Origin: Imbricaverruca yamaguchii
Taxonomy: Eukaryota > Arthropoda > Thecostraca > Neoverrucidae
Reading direction: 5' to 3'
NCBI GenBank assembly: GCA_034440575.1
Contig: JAOTOL010000847.1
Coordinates: 1 to 64,000 of the forward strand
Length of the DNA: 64,000 bases
The notes below the pieces were generated by a model. The model was not told the DNA's origin and made no database searches. It saw only the letters and a program-made list of their open reading frames with translations. Every line of letters starts with the position of its first letter. Positions within the stretch are counted from its first letter, which is position 1. Shown piece by piece: positions 35,301 to 47,694 of the stretch. A program made the position numbers and the translations under genes.

Positions 35301-37760
35301 TAACGAGCACGGCTTGACGTGCCTTCAGAGACGCAGCTGTATTCAGCAAGATCACTGGGATCGACAGGCGACACGTCGTCCGCCTCTCAGTGATTATCGC
35401 TGCTCTGCAAAAATACGGGCCCGTGGATCCTGACTGGCACGACAGGTACGTCATTGACACAGCTTAGCTGATGGTCCAGCTATATACATGGTGCAACATT
35501 TACATCTCCGTACACAAGCTCTGCGATGCGGTCTATCCACGGTGCCACTGCGATGCGGTCTCGTCTCCTTCCGACCGGCATGTGCAGTGAAGGGATGTAT
35601 GACAACTGGAATACACATAATCAGGGGGTACTGATTCAGACAAGCTCGCAAGACTTCACGAACCGACACCATCAAGGATCAACTTCAATATGCGCTGATC
35701 ACCAGCAACCCGAAGACGACTCAACATCACATGCATTGAAAGACCACTGCTAGTCCGAAATGCCCGATGGACTGTCCATTCAGCTGACATCAGTCATCTG
35801 CTGGCATCAAATGAGACAGCTGGAGAGAGTACCTGAACAACCTGCTTCTGAAGATGAAGATGATATGAGTGGCGAAGAGGATGCTAATGAGGTTGAAGTT
35901 CTGGACGGACACGATATGTCAGTGGATGATGGAATGCTCTCCAAGCAATACGGGCTGTTGAATGAATATAAATATCCAAGACTTTCATGTATAGCTAATT
36001 ACATGCTATTGTTCTAACTATTAATATACTATGTGATGTGCTTGGTTCTGGTCTTTTGTGTCCTATGTCTTCATGAACGGCTACATCAATTCGCCATGCG
36101 TTTATGGGAAGTGCCATACGTCCGAAAATGTGCATTCTAACATGTCTAATGCTGCACAGGATGTTAGCCGGCTGTGACGTCACACGCAACGTTATGTGTA
36201 CCGACTCTATCTGTGAGTCATATCTTAGGGGTATATTTTGGCGTGTCTTCAGGCACTTAAGACGAGGGGATCTAATAATCTAGTTTGCATGGCAATGACT
36301 ACGTTACCTTTGCAGTGCAGGTTACTTGCATTCCAAACGCTAGCGAATATTTTTTCTTCTTCAATATATGAGTGACCATCGACTTCGATTATGACGTCAT
36401 TGTGATGTCACCATGCACGATCGGGCGTTGATCTGTAAAATTAAGGTACCCTTGGTATCCATGCAGGTGTGTGAACAATTTGAGCTGTCTACGCGAATTG
36501 GCCCCATATATATATATTTGGCGGAAGGAGAATGAGATGGGCGGAATGCCCCTCCCCTTTGGCAGATATGACCTTTGGCATTTCTGGGTTAGTAACCTTT
36601 AAGATATTAGAGCCTCTCCATATGTTCCAAATTTGAAACTCTTTTCATTGATACTAAAATATTATATGTAGCTAGCATACGTTGTCTATAATTATTTCTG
36701 GCCATTTTTTCCTTATGTATCACACAGTGCGCTGGGCCGGCGCCGAAACCCCCCCCCCCCTTAACAGGCGGATAAAATCCGCCAGTGACAGACTCCATTT
36801 CGTTCTTCCCATATTCCACCATTCATCCCGACTCCTCAGATTTATTCCAGACACTTCAGTTTCTCTCCAGACGCCTCATTTTCTCCCTAGATCCCTGATC
36901 CCATTGCACTCCCCATTCCTACACCAGACACTTCAGTTTAGCACCATGTTCCTCCACACAGAATTTGTTAAGCTTTGGTGACGTCATGAAATTATGGCGC
37001 ACTTTGAACTGCTTTATTTCCGTGAGGTGACAAAACACTGTTTCTTTCAAGTCTGAATGCGCGCAACATTATCCCACATACACACGGTGTCGCCCAATGT
37101 GCTGCTCTAAGTTGCCCACCCAAGCGTCATTAGACAATGCCAAGGCCCAGTCTCCGACTACCCGAGCAGACGCGACAGGCTATGCGTTTTCCCCCGTGGG
37201 CTCTGCAGAAGCAGTCCCCAGCAAACGATCCTCCAAAAGCGCTCGGGCCGTCATGGGATCTTCGGAAATCATCCGTCTGCGGGCGACTGAAAAATGTCAA
37301 AGCCATCAGCGTGAATCCACAAAACCCGGCCGTCCGATGGTCACCACAAATACGGAGAAATGGCATCCGTTGGCAGACGGGCGCCGGCCAAGTTCCAGCG
37401 GCGGCTCAAGTGGTCCCAGTATGGCCAGCGGAACACTTCAGCCACGGGCCATCTACCCGAGACTTATTGGTGCTGAAGTGGTGAGATGGAAAAGGCTTTG
37501 CAGCGAGCTGAATTCACCATGATTGTGTCATGGTGTCAGTGTATTTGGCGTTCTTGGAGAGGCGCTGCCAACAGTGGCGGACGTAGCTTCATGAATGCAA
37601 TGCTTTCAGAATCCCTGCTAAATTCGCTAACCGAACTGGTCTAAGTCATGGAGTCCGTGATGCTGCCAAACGTTGCCTGGTTCAACATTTGTATTACTGG
37701 AGTGAGCTTAACTTTTAGTTCACTATCATAAGGTTTACCTACAATTCATCAGGTGTTTAC
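32332..37760. other. Unclassified intron sequence
   Basis: No exon or element could be supported. A CATG/TGTA-rich microsatellite lies near 32430-32480. A plus frame at 35320-35466 (KITGIDRRHVVRLSVIIAAL then QKYGPVDPDW) and an acidic frame at 35760-36017 (SEDEDDMSGEEDANEVEVLD) are open but resemble nothing I recognise. The GC-rich 37100-37600 stretch is open in several frames without a domain. Confidence 0.45.
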
Positions 37761-37794
37761 TCTGCCATGATAAATGAGTGTGAAAAGATGGGGA

Positions 37795-37842
37795 GAGAGA
37801 GTGGGGAGAAAGAGAGAGAGAGAGAGAGAGAGCGAGATAGAA
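37795..37842. repeat. GA microsatellite
   Basis: (GA)n with minor interruptions. Confidence 0.9.
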
Positions 37843-38012
37843 AATTCGATGGAGGCACATTTCTCCCGTGGCGGCGCCACTTTCTTCGGGTGCGCTTTTC
37901 CAAAATTGCAACCAGAATGCCATATGTCGTTTGTCTGGCCTCGCAACGTGGGAAGGTCGTTGCAGCCTCATTGCAACAGTCATATTTCAAGGCAAATGCA
38001 CGCGCATACCCA

Positions 38013-38013
38013 T

Positions 38014-38049
<36 letters not shown>

Positions 38050-38090
38050 ATATATATATATATCCTACATATACCTTAAATCCTAATAAC

Positions 38091-38183
<93 letters not shown>

Positions 38184-38228
38184 ATATACATATATGTATA
38201 TATATGTATGTATATATATGTGTGTGTG
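38013..38228. repeat. CA then TA microsatellite
   Basis: (CA)n is followed by about 45 TA dinucleotides at 38091-38180 and imperfect TATG/TA repeats. A long TA run can extrude a cruciform and is prone to length change. Confidence 0.95.
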
Positions 38229-38370
38229 ATTTTTTTTGTGTACTTTGAAGGCCCATTTCTTTACGACATTGTTCGTTGAAGTGACAGCAAACTCGGTGCT
38301 AATTACTGTCGATTTCGTTTGCTCTATATTACGTATTAGTCATTCTCCATATCGTCATGGCTATATAAAA

Positions 38371-38443
38371 TAAAGCCGACTAGAGGTTTCAATGTCTTGA
38401 AACCATTAGTCGACGTTTCAGCCTAAGCGTAGCTCATTCGCAG
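38371..38443 (-). ncRNA. Hairpin and hammerhead-like motif beside a Penelope element
   Basis: The minus strand reads GCGAATGAGCTACGCTTAGG followed by CTGAAACGTC. This is the layout of a type I hammerhead (CUGAUGA, stem II, GAAAC), but the first core block is altered. It runs into a hairpin with arms CGACTAATGGTTTCA and TGAAACCTCTAGTCG. Penelope-like retroelements are known to carry hammerheads in their terminal repeats. Activity is doubtful because the core is imperfect. Confidence 0.4.
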
Positions 38444-38603
38444 GACGTGATATTCCTGGGAACGTCACGAGATCGCGTTAGACACCAAAGTTATGGAAAA
38501 TTATGGCTATGCACCACTTACAAAAACGAATTGCATGGCTTAAGATATTTCAAAATACGCATAAAACACAATCAACATACCTGACTCTTCAATATACCTG
38601 CGT

Positions 38604-39172
38604 CTATTCTGTCCCGGTCGTCCTGACCATAAGATTAGCATAGCGATGGGGATGTGCCAGTTGCTGGCTTTGAATGTTGGCGAGTGGTGAAGCTTCTCTG
38701 AATAGTACTGCTTCTAGTGTTAGAAGACGTCTGTATTCAGCGTCATGTGTTAGAGCGGTTGTGGTGCCTGTGAGCATGCTCCTAATGAGAGTGGTAGTAT
38801 AGGGGATGCACATATGGGTTTCTGGTGCCCCTCCTTAGGTGCATGTTCAGGCGCCGACTGAGTCGTAGTCATACCAATGTAGTAGACGTGGCGGATTTCG
38901 CAATCGCCGGCGGTACGTTGCAGTCTCTATACTGCATTGGTCTGTTTCAGACACGATTCGCTGCGGCGTAAATAATCATTATTTGCAAGAGATAAAATCC
39001 CTGGACTCTTGTAATAAATAACCAATCTCAGATTCTTTCCCGAGTTAGTGGATCTGCAATGACACTTAACTAGGTGGCGGATTGCCTTCTCCTCCACTCT
39101 CCATGCCGACGTTAATCGCCGATGGAGAAGCCTGTCTTGTTGTACGCCTATCTCATTGTATGTCGTAGCCAA
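38604..39172 (-). pseudogene. Penelope-like element, GIY-YIG endonuclease region
   Basis: The minus strand translates in shifted frames to the C-terminal part of a Penelope-like retroelement. The blocks are LVKCHCRSTNSGKNLRLVIY (connector), GDCEIRHVYYIGMTTT (the YIG box), then after a frameshift RLSRRLNMHLRRGTRN, and EYRRLLTLEAVLFREASPL with a NIQSQQ end. The order matches the GIY-YIG endonuclease. Frameshifts and stops make it dead. No RT core is seen upstream in this orientation. Confidence 0.82.
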
Positions 39173-39282
39173 AGTCAGTCAGTGGCGTTTTCCTCGGCAT
39201 GGACAGTTACGACAAACCTTAATCTCTCCGTGGGAGACTGGTCGGCATCTCAGGACTGAACTTTGTAGCAGGTCACAGTGTC

Positions 39283-39920
39283 AACAATAAACTCCCGTTC
39301 TTCGATCTATTGATCGGCACGTCTGGCGGGGATTTTGCGACGGATGTTTACAGGAAGCCTGCCGACCAATGTAGATACTTGACTGGAAGCGTTAAAAGTT
39401 AGCACGTCTGAGGAGCAGTAAGAATTGTTGAATAAGCCTACATCTGAGGAGCAGCAAGAATTGTTCTACAATGCCACTGCCTTGTCCCTAGTTCGGTAAG
39501 TTCGGGCAAGTACTGATGCAAAATCGGAATAAACATCGACCTGATTCTGTGGTAGAATAGCTACTGGCTGGCCGTCTATGACGAGATAGGCTTCTCCATC
39601 AGCGTTTCGACGATGCTACGGTATTCTATAATGATACCTGAACGTTTGCATAGAGAGCAGACGAGAAAGCAATCCGACAGATGGTTGAATGTCACTGCAG
39701 ATCAGCCAATACTGATGAGCGACTGAAATTAGTTGTTTATTACAGGAATCCAATGACTTCATCTATTGTAATGAATAATAATGAACCAGACTCGGTCAAC
39801 TCGGAAGCGAACCAATTTAGTACTCACATTGCAATGTGCCTCCGGGGACTGCGAAACTCGCCAGGTCTTCTGAATCGGCACCTGCGTCACCATTCATCAG
39901 CATTCAATGCAAGCAGCTGA
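39283..39920 (+). pseudogene. Penelope-like element, RT end and connector, opposite orientation
   Basis: 39283-39390 reads VNNKLPFFDLLIGTSGGDFA followed by TDVYRKPADQCRYL, the conserved KLPFLD...VYRKPT...RYL block after the Penelope RT core. 39681-39770 reads VECHCRSANTDERLKLVVYY followed by RNPMTSSIVMNN, matching the connector found on the minus strand at 39040. The segment in between is decayed. The two copies are head to head, with the junction at about 39175-39280. Confidence 0.8.
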
Positions 39921-40186
39921 CACAGACTCACCCTATGACACACCCATTCTCTAGGACACCGGCATGCCCAGGCGGGAGGAGAATAGCTAGAGAATAGCTT
40001 GTCGTCTTGAGCTCTTTGTTGGCTCGTCTTTGCTGAAAGTGTGTTCAAAATGTATTGTGCAATATAATTTAGTGTTGCAAATAGTCAACGTTCACACATC
40101 TTCAAAACTGCGAAATGCGATTGCACGCCATTCACCCGAATATCCAGTGTTGCAAATTATCTAGGTATCTATCCTCATCTTTCCGG

Positions 40187-40935
40187 TCATACCCTCACAG
40201 CCCGTCTCTGGTTGGGGGATAGGAAGCCCCCTCTAATCTCCAAACTAAGCGTCGCACGAAAACGACAGAGGTATCATCGGAAAGCGCTCGACGAGTAGGG
40301 CCAGATACCGCACCTAAAATCCCCACCAAAGGGACGTCACTAGGGGGTTTAGGTTTTCATGACTTACATCATGTTTTTGGCTCTGGAGAGTTCATTTTTT
40401 TGTAGATTTGAAGAAATTAAATTGTTTGGAATCAAAAAGGGAAGGCAAAGTCGACCATGGCCCTAAATGTTTTGGCTGTCCAAATGTACATTTTTAAATA
40501 AATAAACTTGAGTTTTCCATTTTATTCAAATGTTTCGTAATATAAAAATGCTTACTTTAGCCAGAATCGTCTATTTTAACTCCAATGGGGAAATATGCAA
40601 AACTAATAAGAAATCAAAAACGGAAAACAATAATCTAGTGCGTTTTGTTTCGCCCAGGAAGACAAGCAAACTCTGAAAGTTTCATAAAAATATCTTTATC
40701 CGTTAAAGCGTGACGACTGGTTGAACATTTCTGGAGGTGATCTCACTTGACCTTGACTAACTCCTTGACCCTAGATGACCTGACCTCAAAATTTTGGCAC
40801 AACATGCCCAATTGATGTGGGAAAAGATATGCCAAATTATGCACGCTGTCGCGTACCATTCTTTCACTATCTGCGACAAATATTGGGGGCGCCTATCAAC
40901 CACCCTCCCCACGAGACAGACGGTTCGGGGTATAG
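40187..40935 (+). mobile_element. TTAA-type non-autonomous element, copy A
   Basis: It is homologous end to end with 56636-57481. Shared blocks in order are CCAAACTAAGCGTCGCACG, GGAAAGCGCTCGACGAGTAG, GACGTCAC, CTTACATCATG, AAAATGCTTACTTTAGCCA, GTTTTGTTTCG, CGTTAAAGCGTGACGACTGG, and TTGATGTGGGAAAA. The terminal CCCGTCTC/GAGAC repeats are eroded. No coding capacity. Confidence 0.8.
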
Positions 40936-43229
40936 GCTGAAACGTAAGCTAATATCTGACTAATGGCTAATTGACTGCTATTGAATGCCACTGATATTTG
41001 GTGCCACGTTTTCAATACATATTATGTAGACACACCGATCATCACAAGCGACTGTTTAAAAACCTATGCTATAGATGCCTAAATGGTTGTCTATTTTCGA
41101 TGTTAGGGGGCTTTGGCGCCCTTTGCGGAAATTGATGGCTATTTGCTCAGCCTTCATCTCACTTTCGACAAAAAAAATTGGGGTTCTGGTGCCCCTGACC
41201 CAATTTTAGCGATCCATGCGGGGCTCCCCTCCCTTAGAAAATAATGGATCCGTTTCTGGACGGGCATATCAGTGATAAAGGCAAGTTTTCCCTTAGCCTC
41301 AGGGGCGCCATCCGTGACAATGATACCGATAGTAACAGGGGCATCCTTGATAATGCACCGTCATTGGTAGCAGGGGCGCATTTTGGTAACTGGGACGCCT
41401 TTCGCCTCGGGAGTGCCTTTAGTGGCAATGGTGCTTTTGACCACCAGAGGCGTCCTGCTATAAGAATCGTCCTGCTATCAAGGGTGTCCACGTAGCCAAA
41501 GACATTGCTAGTACTGTACAATGTTCACTAAAGGCGACCGTGAGGGCGAGGTACCCTTGTGACAAGCGCGCCCCTGCTCAGAACTCCAAAGTCTGCACCG
41601 CCGATGCCATTCTATATACTTGTGCCGCTGCAATGTTCCTTTACAAAGTTAATCCCCACGACAACTTCCAAGATTATCGTGCGATACTTCACGGACATCA
41701 TTCCACAACGCTCGCGAGCCTCACAGCTAACGCATGGGCTGCAGCCCCGCCAATCCCCAAGATCGATTTGATCGAAATATCACCAGTGCACGTCTCCACG
41801 CCATTAGTTGAGTTCGTTATGACGCCGGTATTCACGAACCAGAAGCGGGTGCGACTCCAAATGCAGACAAGCAACTAGGATCTACATAAAACATCATGAG
41901 CACTTAACTACTGTGATAAACCAGTACACGAATGTTGAAAAAAAACTTTGTCAGAGATAGTAGAAGGTGTAATAGAGTTTCTAAAAATGTGCTGTTTTAA
42001 CCACAAAATATGTATGCTGGCATAGTACCATAATGCTGGTCCGTAACTGTAAATACCGTGACCCCATAAGCCAGCCGACATGCAACTCATGAATTTGAGC
42101 CGGCCGGTGGCTTGCCAACGGCCCGCGCCGCGGCAGCGGCCGGACGTGAGTTTAAAGTCCAATGGCCGGGCGCGTTGCGTTCATCTAGGGCGGTTTCCAG
42201 ACCCCCGCTGTCAGAGCGCCCCGGACTGTCACGACGCGCGGATCTGTTGCGGTCGGACGCGTCTTAAATTGAATGTCTGTCTTTCGGGCCCCAAAATTTA
42301 GAACTTATAACATTTACTGTCGGCGGTGTCATCGAACTATTATTTCAACATCCTTTTGAAGTGTATCAATTACTGTTTAATTGCTTTCAACTGCACAATA
42401 CATCCAGTGCAGCATAACAGAACTTTCGGAGTTGTCGCCACGCGCGGTTCTACTAGTCTACATCACGTTCCTACAAGGACGACCTTTTCTACAAAGGGAA
42501 GAAAGTGTGGGTGGGTAGCGAAACTCGATTTCCGGTTAATTGATTTGGGATTAGTCATCGAGTTCTCGATAATTGCTACTATAGTCATGTGACACCTGTC
42601 CGCCGTAAATACTGATAAAATATCACCAGCGGTAATATTTCATTATTTCTGATGCTGAAATAACCGAGATGATGATACTAGAGCAATTGAACAATCAAAT
42701 CAGTTCTGATGTAGCCATGACGAAATATTTTCCAGGTGAGTTGTGTAATCCAGCCACCTCGGTTATCACGTTCAAGATGGCAGTCACGTGACAATATCGG
42801 CCGAGCATACATAAACTATGGCAACGACTGTGTTGACCATATCAGCCACACTGCGCATACCGGCCATGTGCCGACCGACAGTTCCCAGCAGCAATATCAC
42901 ACTCGTCTCGTGTCGAGTGAGCCATTTCCGGGCCGGGCGAACTCAACAAGTTGGCCCAGCCGGGCAGCTTTCTGCAAGCGATCTCCATCCGAAATCAATC
43001 ACAGCTGCCGCCATCGCCATCTGGCGGCAGATAGAGCGCCGCCGCGCTGATGGTCCGGGCGGCGACGGGCGCTCACGCGACGGCGACCCCAGTCCGCTGT
43101 CACTCACGCCCTGCCACTCGACCTTTCCGGGTGTCGTGTAAATTCGCCCGCTGTCGTAGAGGCGCCGCCGACCCGACCCGACCCTGATGGGATTTGTCCC
43201 GTCTCGCCGAGCAAACGAGCACGGCGGAA
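40936..43229. other. Unclassified sequence with degenerate short repeats
   Basis: 41240-41500 has weak units of about 30 bp (GGGGCGCNTNNGTNACNNNGA), which keep a plus frame open. 42060-43230 is partly GC-rich. No exon is recognised. Confidence 0.45.
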
Positions 43230-43975
43230 TACGTGGACGGGACGGCGGACAGGTCTGGGGATCCAGACGATGGACATGTCGGGACCCAGGTAGCGCACAG
43301 GCTGGGAGGCGGTGGGCAGGTCTGTGGATCCAGACGATGGACATGTCGGTGACCTAGGCGGCGGACGGGTTGAGGAGGCGGTGGGCAGGTCGGGGGACCC
43401 CATGTGGTGAGCAGGTCGGAGACCCAGGCAGTGGGCAGGTGCTGATTCCATGCGGTGGGCAGGTCGGGGGATCCATGCGGTGGGCAAGTCGGAAACCCCG
43501 GCGGCGGGCAGGTCGGGGGAACCATGCGGTGGGCAGGTCGGGGGATCCATGCCGTGGGCAGGTCAGGGGATCCATGCGGCTGGCAGATCGGATACCCTGG
43601 CGGTGGGGAGGCGCGGATTCCATGCGGTGGACAGGTCAGGGGACCTCGGCGGTGGGCAGGTTCGGGGACCCCGGCGGTAGGCAGGCCAGGGGACCCAGGC
43701 GGTGGACAGGTCCAGGGACCCCGGCGGTAGGCAGGTCAGGGGACCCCGGCGGTGGGCAGGTCAGGGGACCGCGGCGGTAGGCAGGTCCGGGGACCGCGGC
43801 GGTGGACAGGTCAGGGGACCTCGGCGGTGGACAGGTCAGGGGACCTCGGCGGTGGACAGGTCCGGGGACCCCGGCGGTGGGCAGGTCCGGGGACCCCGGC
43901 GGTAGGCAGGTCAGGGGACCCAGGCGGTGGGCAGGTCCGGGGACCCCAGGCGGTGGGCAGGTCCGTTGATATCGG
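43230..43975. repeat. 25-bp minisatellite
   Basis: About 28 units of CCGGCGGTGGGCAGGTCCGG followed by GGACC. Since 25 is not a multiple of three, long frames pass through all three registers on both strands. The plus-strand frame 43752-44375 is a repeat artefact. Confidence 0.95.
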
Positions 43976-44194
43976 CGGCTGCCCTCCGCCCGGCCCGGCC
44001 GCCGTAATGCCGGAACCATTCTCGGCTCGTCTGCGGCGGCGGCGACTCTGCGCTGACGCAGTTCGGTGGCTCGCCGAGGGTGTATTCCCGGCACGATCGC
44101 GATACGTTGCGCAGATGACCCTATCCGGCCGGGGCGAACGAGACAGCTGTGGCGCGCCGGCGGAAACGGCTGAGACAGCTGCAGCGCGGATGGC

Positions 44195-44283
44195 CACCAC
44201 TGACACCGCTGACACCACTGATATCACTGACACCATTGACACCACTGACATCACTGACACCGCTGACATCACTGACATCGTTG
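44195..44283. repeat. 9-bp microsatellite (CACTGACAC)
   Basis: About ten units of (GACACCACT) type, reading DTTDITDTI on plus. Confidence 0.9.
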
Positions 44284-44995
44284 AGGCGTGGGGCTCCCTA
44301 CAACGGCGTGGCAACGCACATATGTACTTATTCAGATTCGCATGCGGTTCGGGTATGATTTCGAACCGAACTTGACAGGCTAGGAATATAGTCAGACGTT
44401 AATTTTCCGAACAAAACAACACCATGCTAACCGATATTGTTGAACCAAGCAAACATTTACAACAATCAATGATCAAGCTTATCTGGGGCATCACGCGCAA
44501 TTAGATGATGATAGGTGATCTCCAAGTAAGTATTTAATCCTGGCAATAATAGTATAGAAACAGCGCGGATTATCGCCCATAGGGACCGACAGCGACACGT
44601 TGTGTGGGGCTTCGGGTAATAGATGTCCTGATTAACAGCAGGACATTGCCCCTGTATAATTCCAAGATCGTTCAAGGTCATTGCTTTATGCTAACTTAGC
44701 ATAACCTTTTTTAGCCTGACACGAACGATATCTAGAATGATTTTAAGTCATAAATCCGTTTTTGCGGTCTGTTTTTACCCTGGGCGGGTAGAGGCAATGG
44801 TTTTAACCAACATTCTATGAAGTTTTCAAATGCGAGGGTCGGAATTTTGCCTGACCTGCAGATGCCGATGCGGGGGCGATGGGGTCATGCATCCTCACCG
44901 TAACCCCTTCGAGTCCCAAGAGCACCATTGAGCTCGTCGTGCTTTTAACATAGGCCGTGGCGAGGCACACAATTTATTCGTCACGGCAGGATGCT
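44284..44995. other. Unclassified intron sequence
   Basis: No feature recognised. Confidence 0.5.
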
Positions 44996-45370
44996 TTCGG
45001 GGACCGGAGGGAGCCTCAGTGCGGGAAATTGAAGGGCCCCTGAGCCGACGTACGGGGCCACTGTGTCGAAGTGAAGGGCTTCTTGGCCGACGGAAGGTGC
45101 TTAGCCCCGGGCTGGTGAAGGTGATTCCAAATCGATGAAGAGGTCCCCCGAGTTGACGGGAAGTACTCACTGGCAGGCGTCGAGGGATCGGGTCTGAGCC
45201 AGCGTGAAAGACATCGAGGCTGACGTACGAGGCACCGGGTCGTCGCAAGGCTATCCAGGCTGACGGCGCGGGTCCGACCAGTAACGCGGGCCGCTGAACC
45301 AGAGAAGAGGGCCCATGGGGCTGAACCAGAGAAGAGGGCCCATGAGGCTGAACCAGAGAAGAGGCGCAGC
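44996..45370. repeat. Degenerate G-rich array ending in a 26-bp repeat
   Basis: GGCTGACGTACGNGGC-like units at irregular spacing of about 35 bp. Then come three near-perfect copies of GGCTGAACCAGAGAAGAGGG followed by CCCAT at 45290-45368. Confidence 0.7.
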
Positions 45371-47694
45371 CCACTGTGGCTGTGCTGGGTCCGGCTTGTT
45401 CGGCAATAAAGACGACGTGAAGTCTGTGTCAGTTGAGCTTGGTCCCTGTCCCCGGCCCTGTCCCTGTCCGGCTCGTCCTGTACTAAAGCCAACGTGGAGT
45501 ATATGTCAGCGAGAGACGCCGGTCGTCCGGCTACAGGCCTGGGACCTGAAGCCACTTTACAGCCTTCTCAGGCGTGACAGCTCGGTTGACGGCTGTTGCC
45601 GAAAATGCGGGCAATGCCGAACATCAGAGCCATGCACGTAAAAGGCATACACAGCGGTCGGTGGCGCTTTATCAGTCTAATGGCGGATCCTTAGCAACAT
45701 TTTAACATATGGGTCGCGGTTATGTCAGGCGAAGGGCGGCTTAGTACTGCATTGCTTTGATTGGGTCAAAAGTCTACATTCTGTTCTGTCCCGGAATGTT
45801 GCGGGGTGTGTGGACACGGACTGTTTTTCGTCATACAGCTCCGGAAACATCGATGCGGAATTCAAATGTAGCGCCTAAAATTAACCTAACGTACCCTACG
45901 CCTCACTGAAAAGGTCATCGGTGGTCACCGAAAAACAATGATCTGATATAACTGTATCGATTCACGGACCTACGCTGTAATTAGCGCCTAGTGACCAGGT
46001 ACTTTTCTTCCTCCCCAAATGCCGTCACTACCGTTAGTTGCCAAGTGTGATCCAACTCAAGGGACACCGGAACTATTTCCGAGCTAGTGGAACAACATCG
46101 TGATTGTTTTCTATCCCTGTCAGCTCCCCTCCCACTCAGCTTACGAAATTTGGATTTCGGCAACTTTGGATTTTCGGCAAGCCCAAAAATATTTGTTTGA
46201 TTAGAAAAACAATCAACACGATCAGTTCGGCTCCTCAGAAGCTCAACCTCTGCTTTTGCTATGTTTCTATTTCACTCAGACACAAGCAGCCGACCCCTTT
46301 CACCTTACCGTCATCGAGGAAACACAACATTTTCTGCGCTGATAAAATGGTATGCTATGACGCGAGTCACATGATTGTACACCTTTGCTAATTAACGTTC
46401 CTGTCATGCTAACGACTATCGCTGTTACTGACTGCTGCTACAGAGAAAGCATGCTGTTCAGCAACTGGCAACCAAAGCCCCAATGCAGACGATCGTTCCC
46501 GCACTAGCATGGAGGAACAGAACAATAATGGCTACTGAGTGGCTATGCGCAATGCTACGAAATGCTACAAACCCGTTCAAAAGCAGAGCATCCTTACGGA
46601 CGTGTCTGACAGGAAGGCGGGCCCAGTCGTCGGGTACGCCGCAGCTCATCACGGTACTGACAGCGACGGAGACCCGCCCGGCGGACGCGTGGCAAGACCT
46701 CCGAGCGAGTTCATCCACCACGTCCATCCAGTCCACCCATTCCACCGAATCCACCAAATAGATCCAATTTAGATGTGACCGATTCAGAAGTTGGAAAGCT
46801 TCGGAAAATGCGGTAATTTCCCGAAGATTGCCAGCTTTCCAGGTGTGGTCAGTGAAAGATTGCAGTGAAGTTGTGCCCCAGCTGGGAGACCCTTGTTCAT
46901 CTTCTTCTTGTTTCAAGCTTCTTGTGGCACAAGGGATAGTCTAGGTAAACCTCATCCGGATCGCGGACACGAGGCCCGAAAGAATTGCTGCTGACTGTCT
47001 TCTATTAACTGGACTTTCGAATGTCAGAGGGCGGCGGTCGGGCGCTTTCCCAGCTGGCCACGTGAGTTCAGTGATTGCTCAGAGAAGCGTGACAGTCCAT
47101 CCTTGTCGACAACACATCAGCGACTCCTGAGAGGTGGGGCCTCCACACAGCACTGACCGGTGGCAGCACGACGTGGCCTGCCAAATTGCTCATCTTGAAG
47201 TTCATCGCTCGCGAAGAACCTTTCGCAACAAATAGTGGCAGAGGAGTGGGAGAGAGACTGAGGTACAGCTTCTTTGAGCTGTTTTTAGTAATTAATACGG
47301 TTCTGGAAGGAATACATTGTGTCATTCGTTTCCAATTATGAGCTGTCCTGAGTTTATTTCAGCCGATAGCACCTTCCTACAATCTGAGTTCAGAGCTTAC
47401 AGAAAGGCTCTGGTCTCCTGACATCTCATCATTGGATTGCTAAAATATAATTGTCGACCTTCGTTTAACCTTTGGCGTGTCGGGGGTGGGGTGGGTCTCA
47501 AGAGTCCTAACCCCCACGTTTTTCCGCGATAGCTGCCGAATGGGTACACGCAAAGCCACCAAGTGTTCAGTAGCTTATTGCTCATCTGTTTTGCATGTTT
47601 TGCACATACGTTCGATCCAGATCATCGAAAGTCATCATTCACCTGGGACAGGTCATAGGGAGTGATATTCCAAAATATTTCAAATGCCGCCAAT
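45371..47694. other. Unclassified intron sequence
   Basis: No exon or element is supported. The minus frame 46458-46916 (152 codons) shows no domain. Confidence 0.45.

Noticed and set aside
35760..36017. Acidic frame with SEDEDDMSGEEDANEVEVLD
   Set aside because: Looks protein-like, but there is no homologue known to me, no upstream continuity and no supported splice sites.
37097..37522. GC-rich open frames as an exon or retroelement gag
   Set aside because: Three frames are open at once, with no conserved motif, zinc knuckle or splice borders.
43370..44375. Long plus and minus frames of up to 207 codons
   Set aside because: They arise from the 25-bp minisatellite, which is stop-free in all registers, and have no non-repeat domain.
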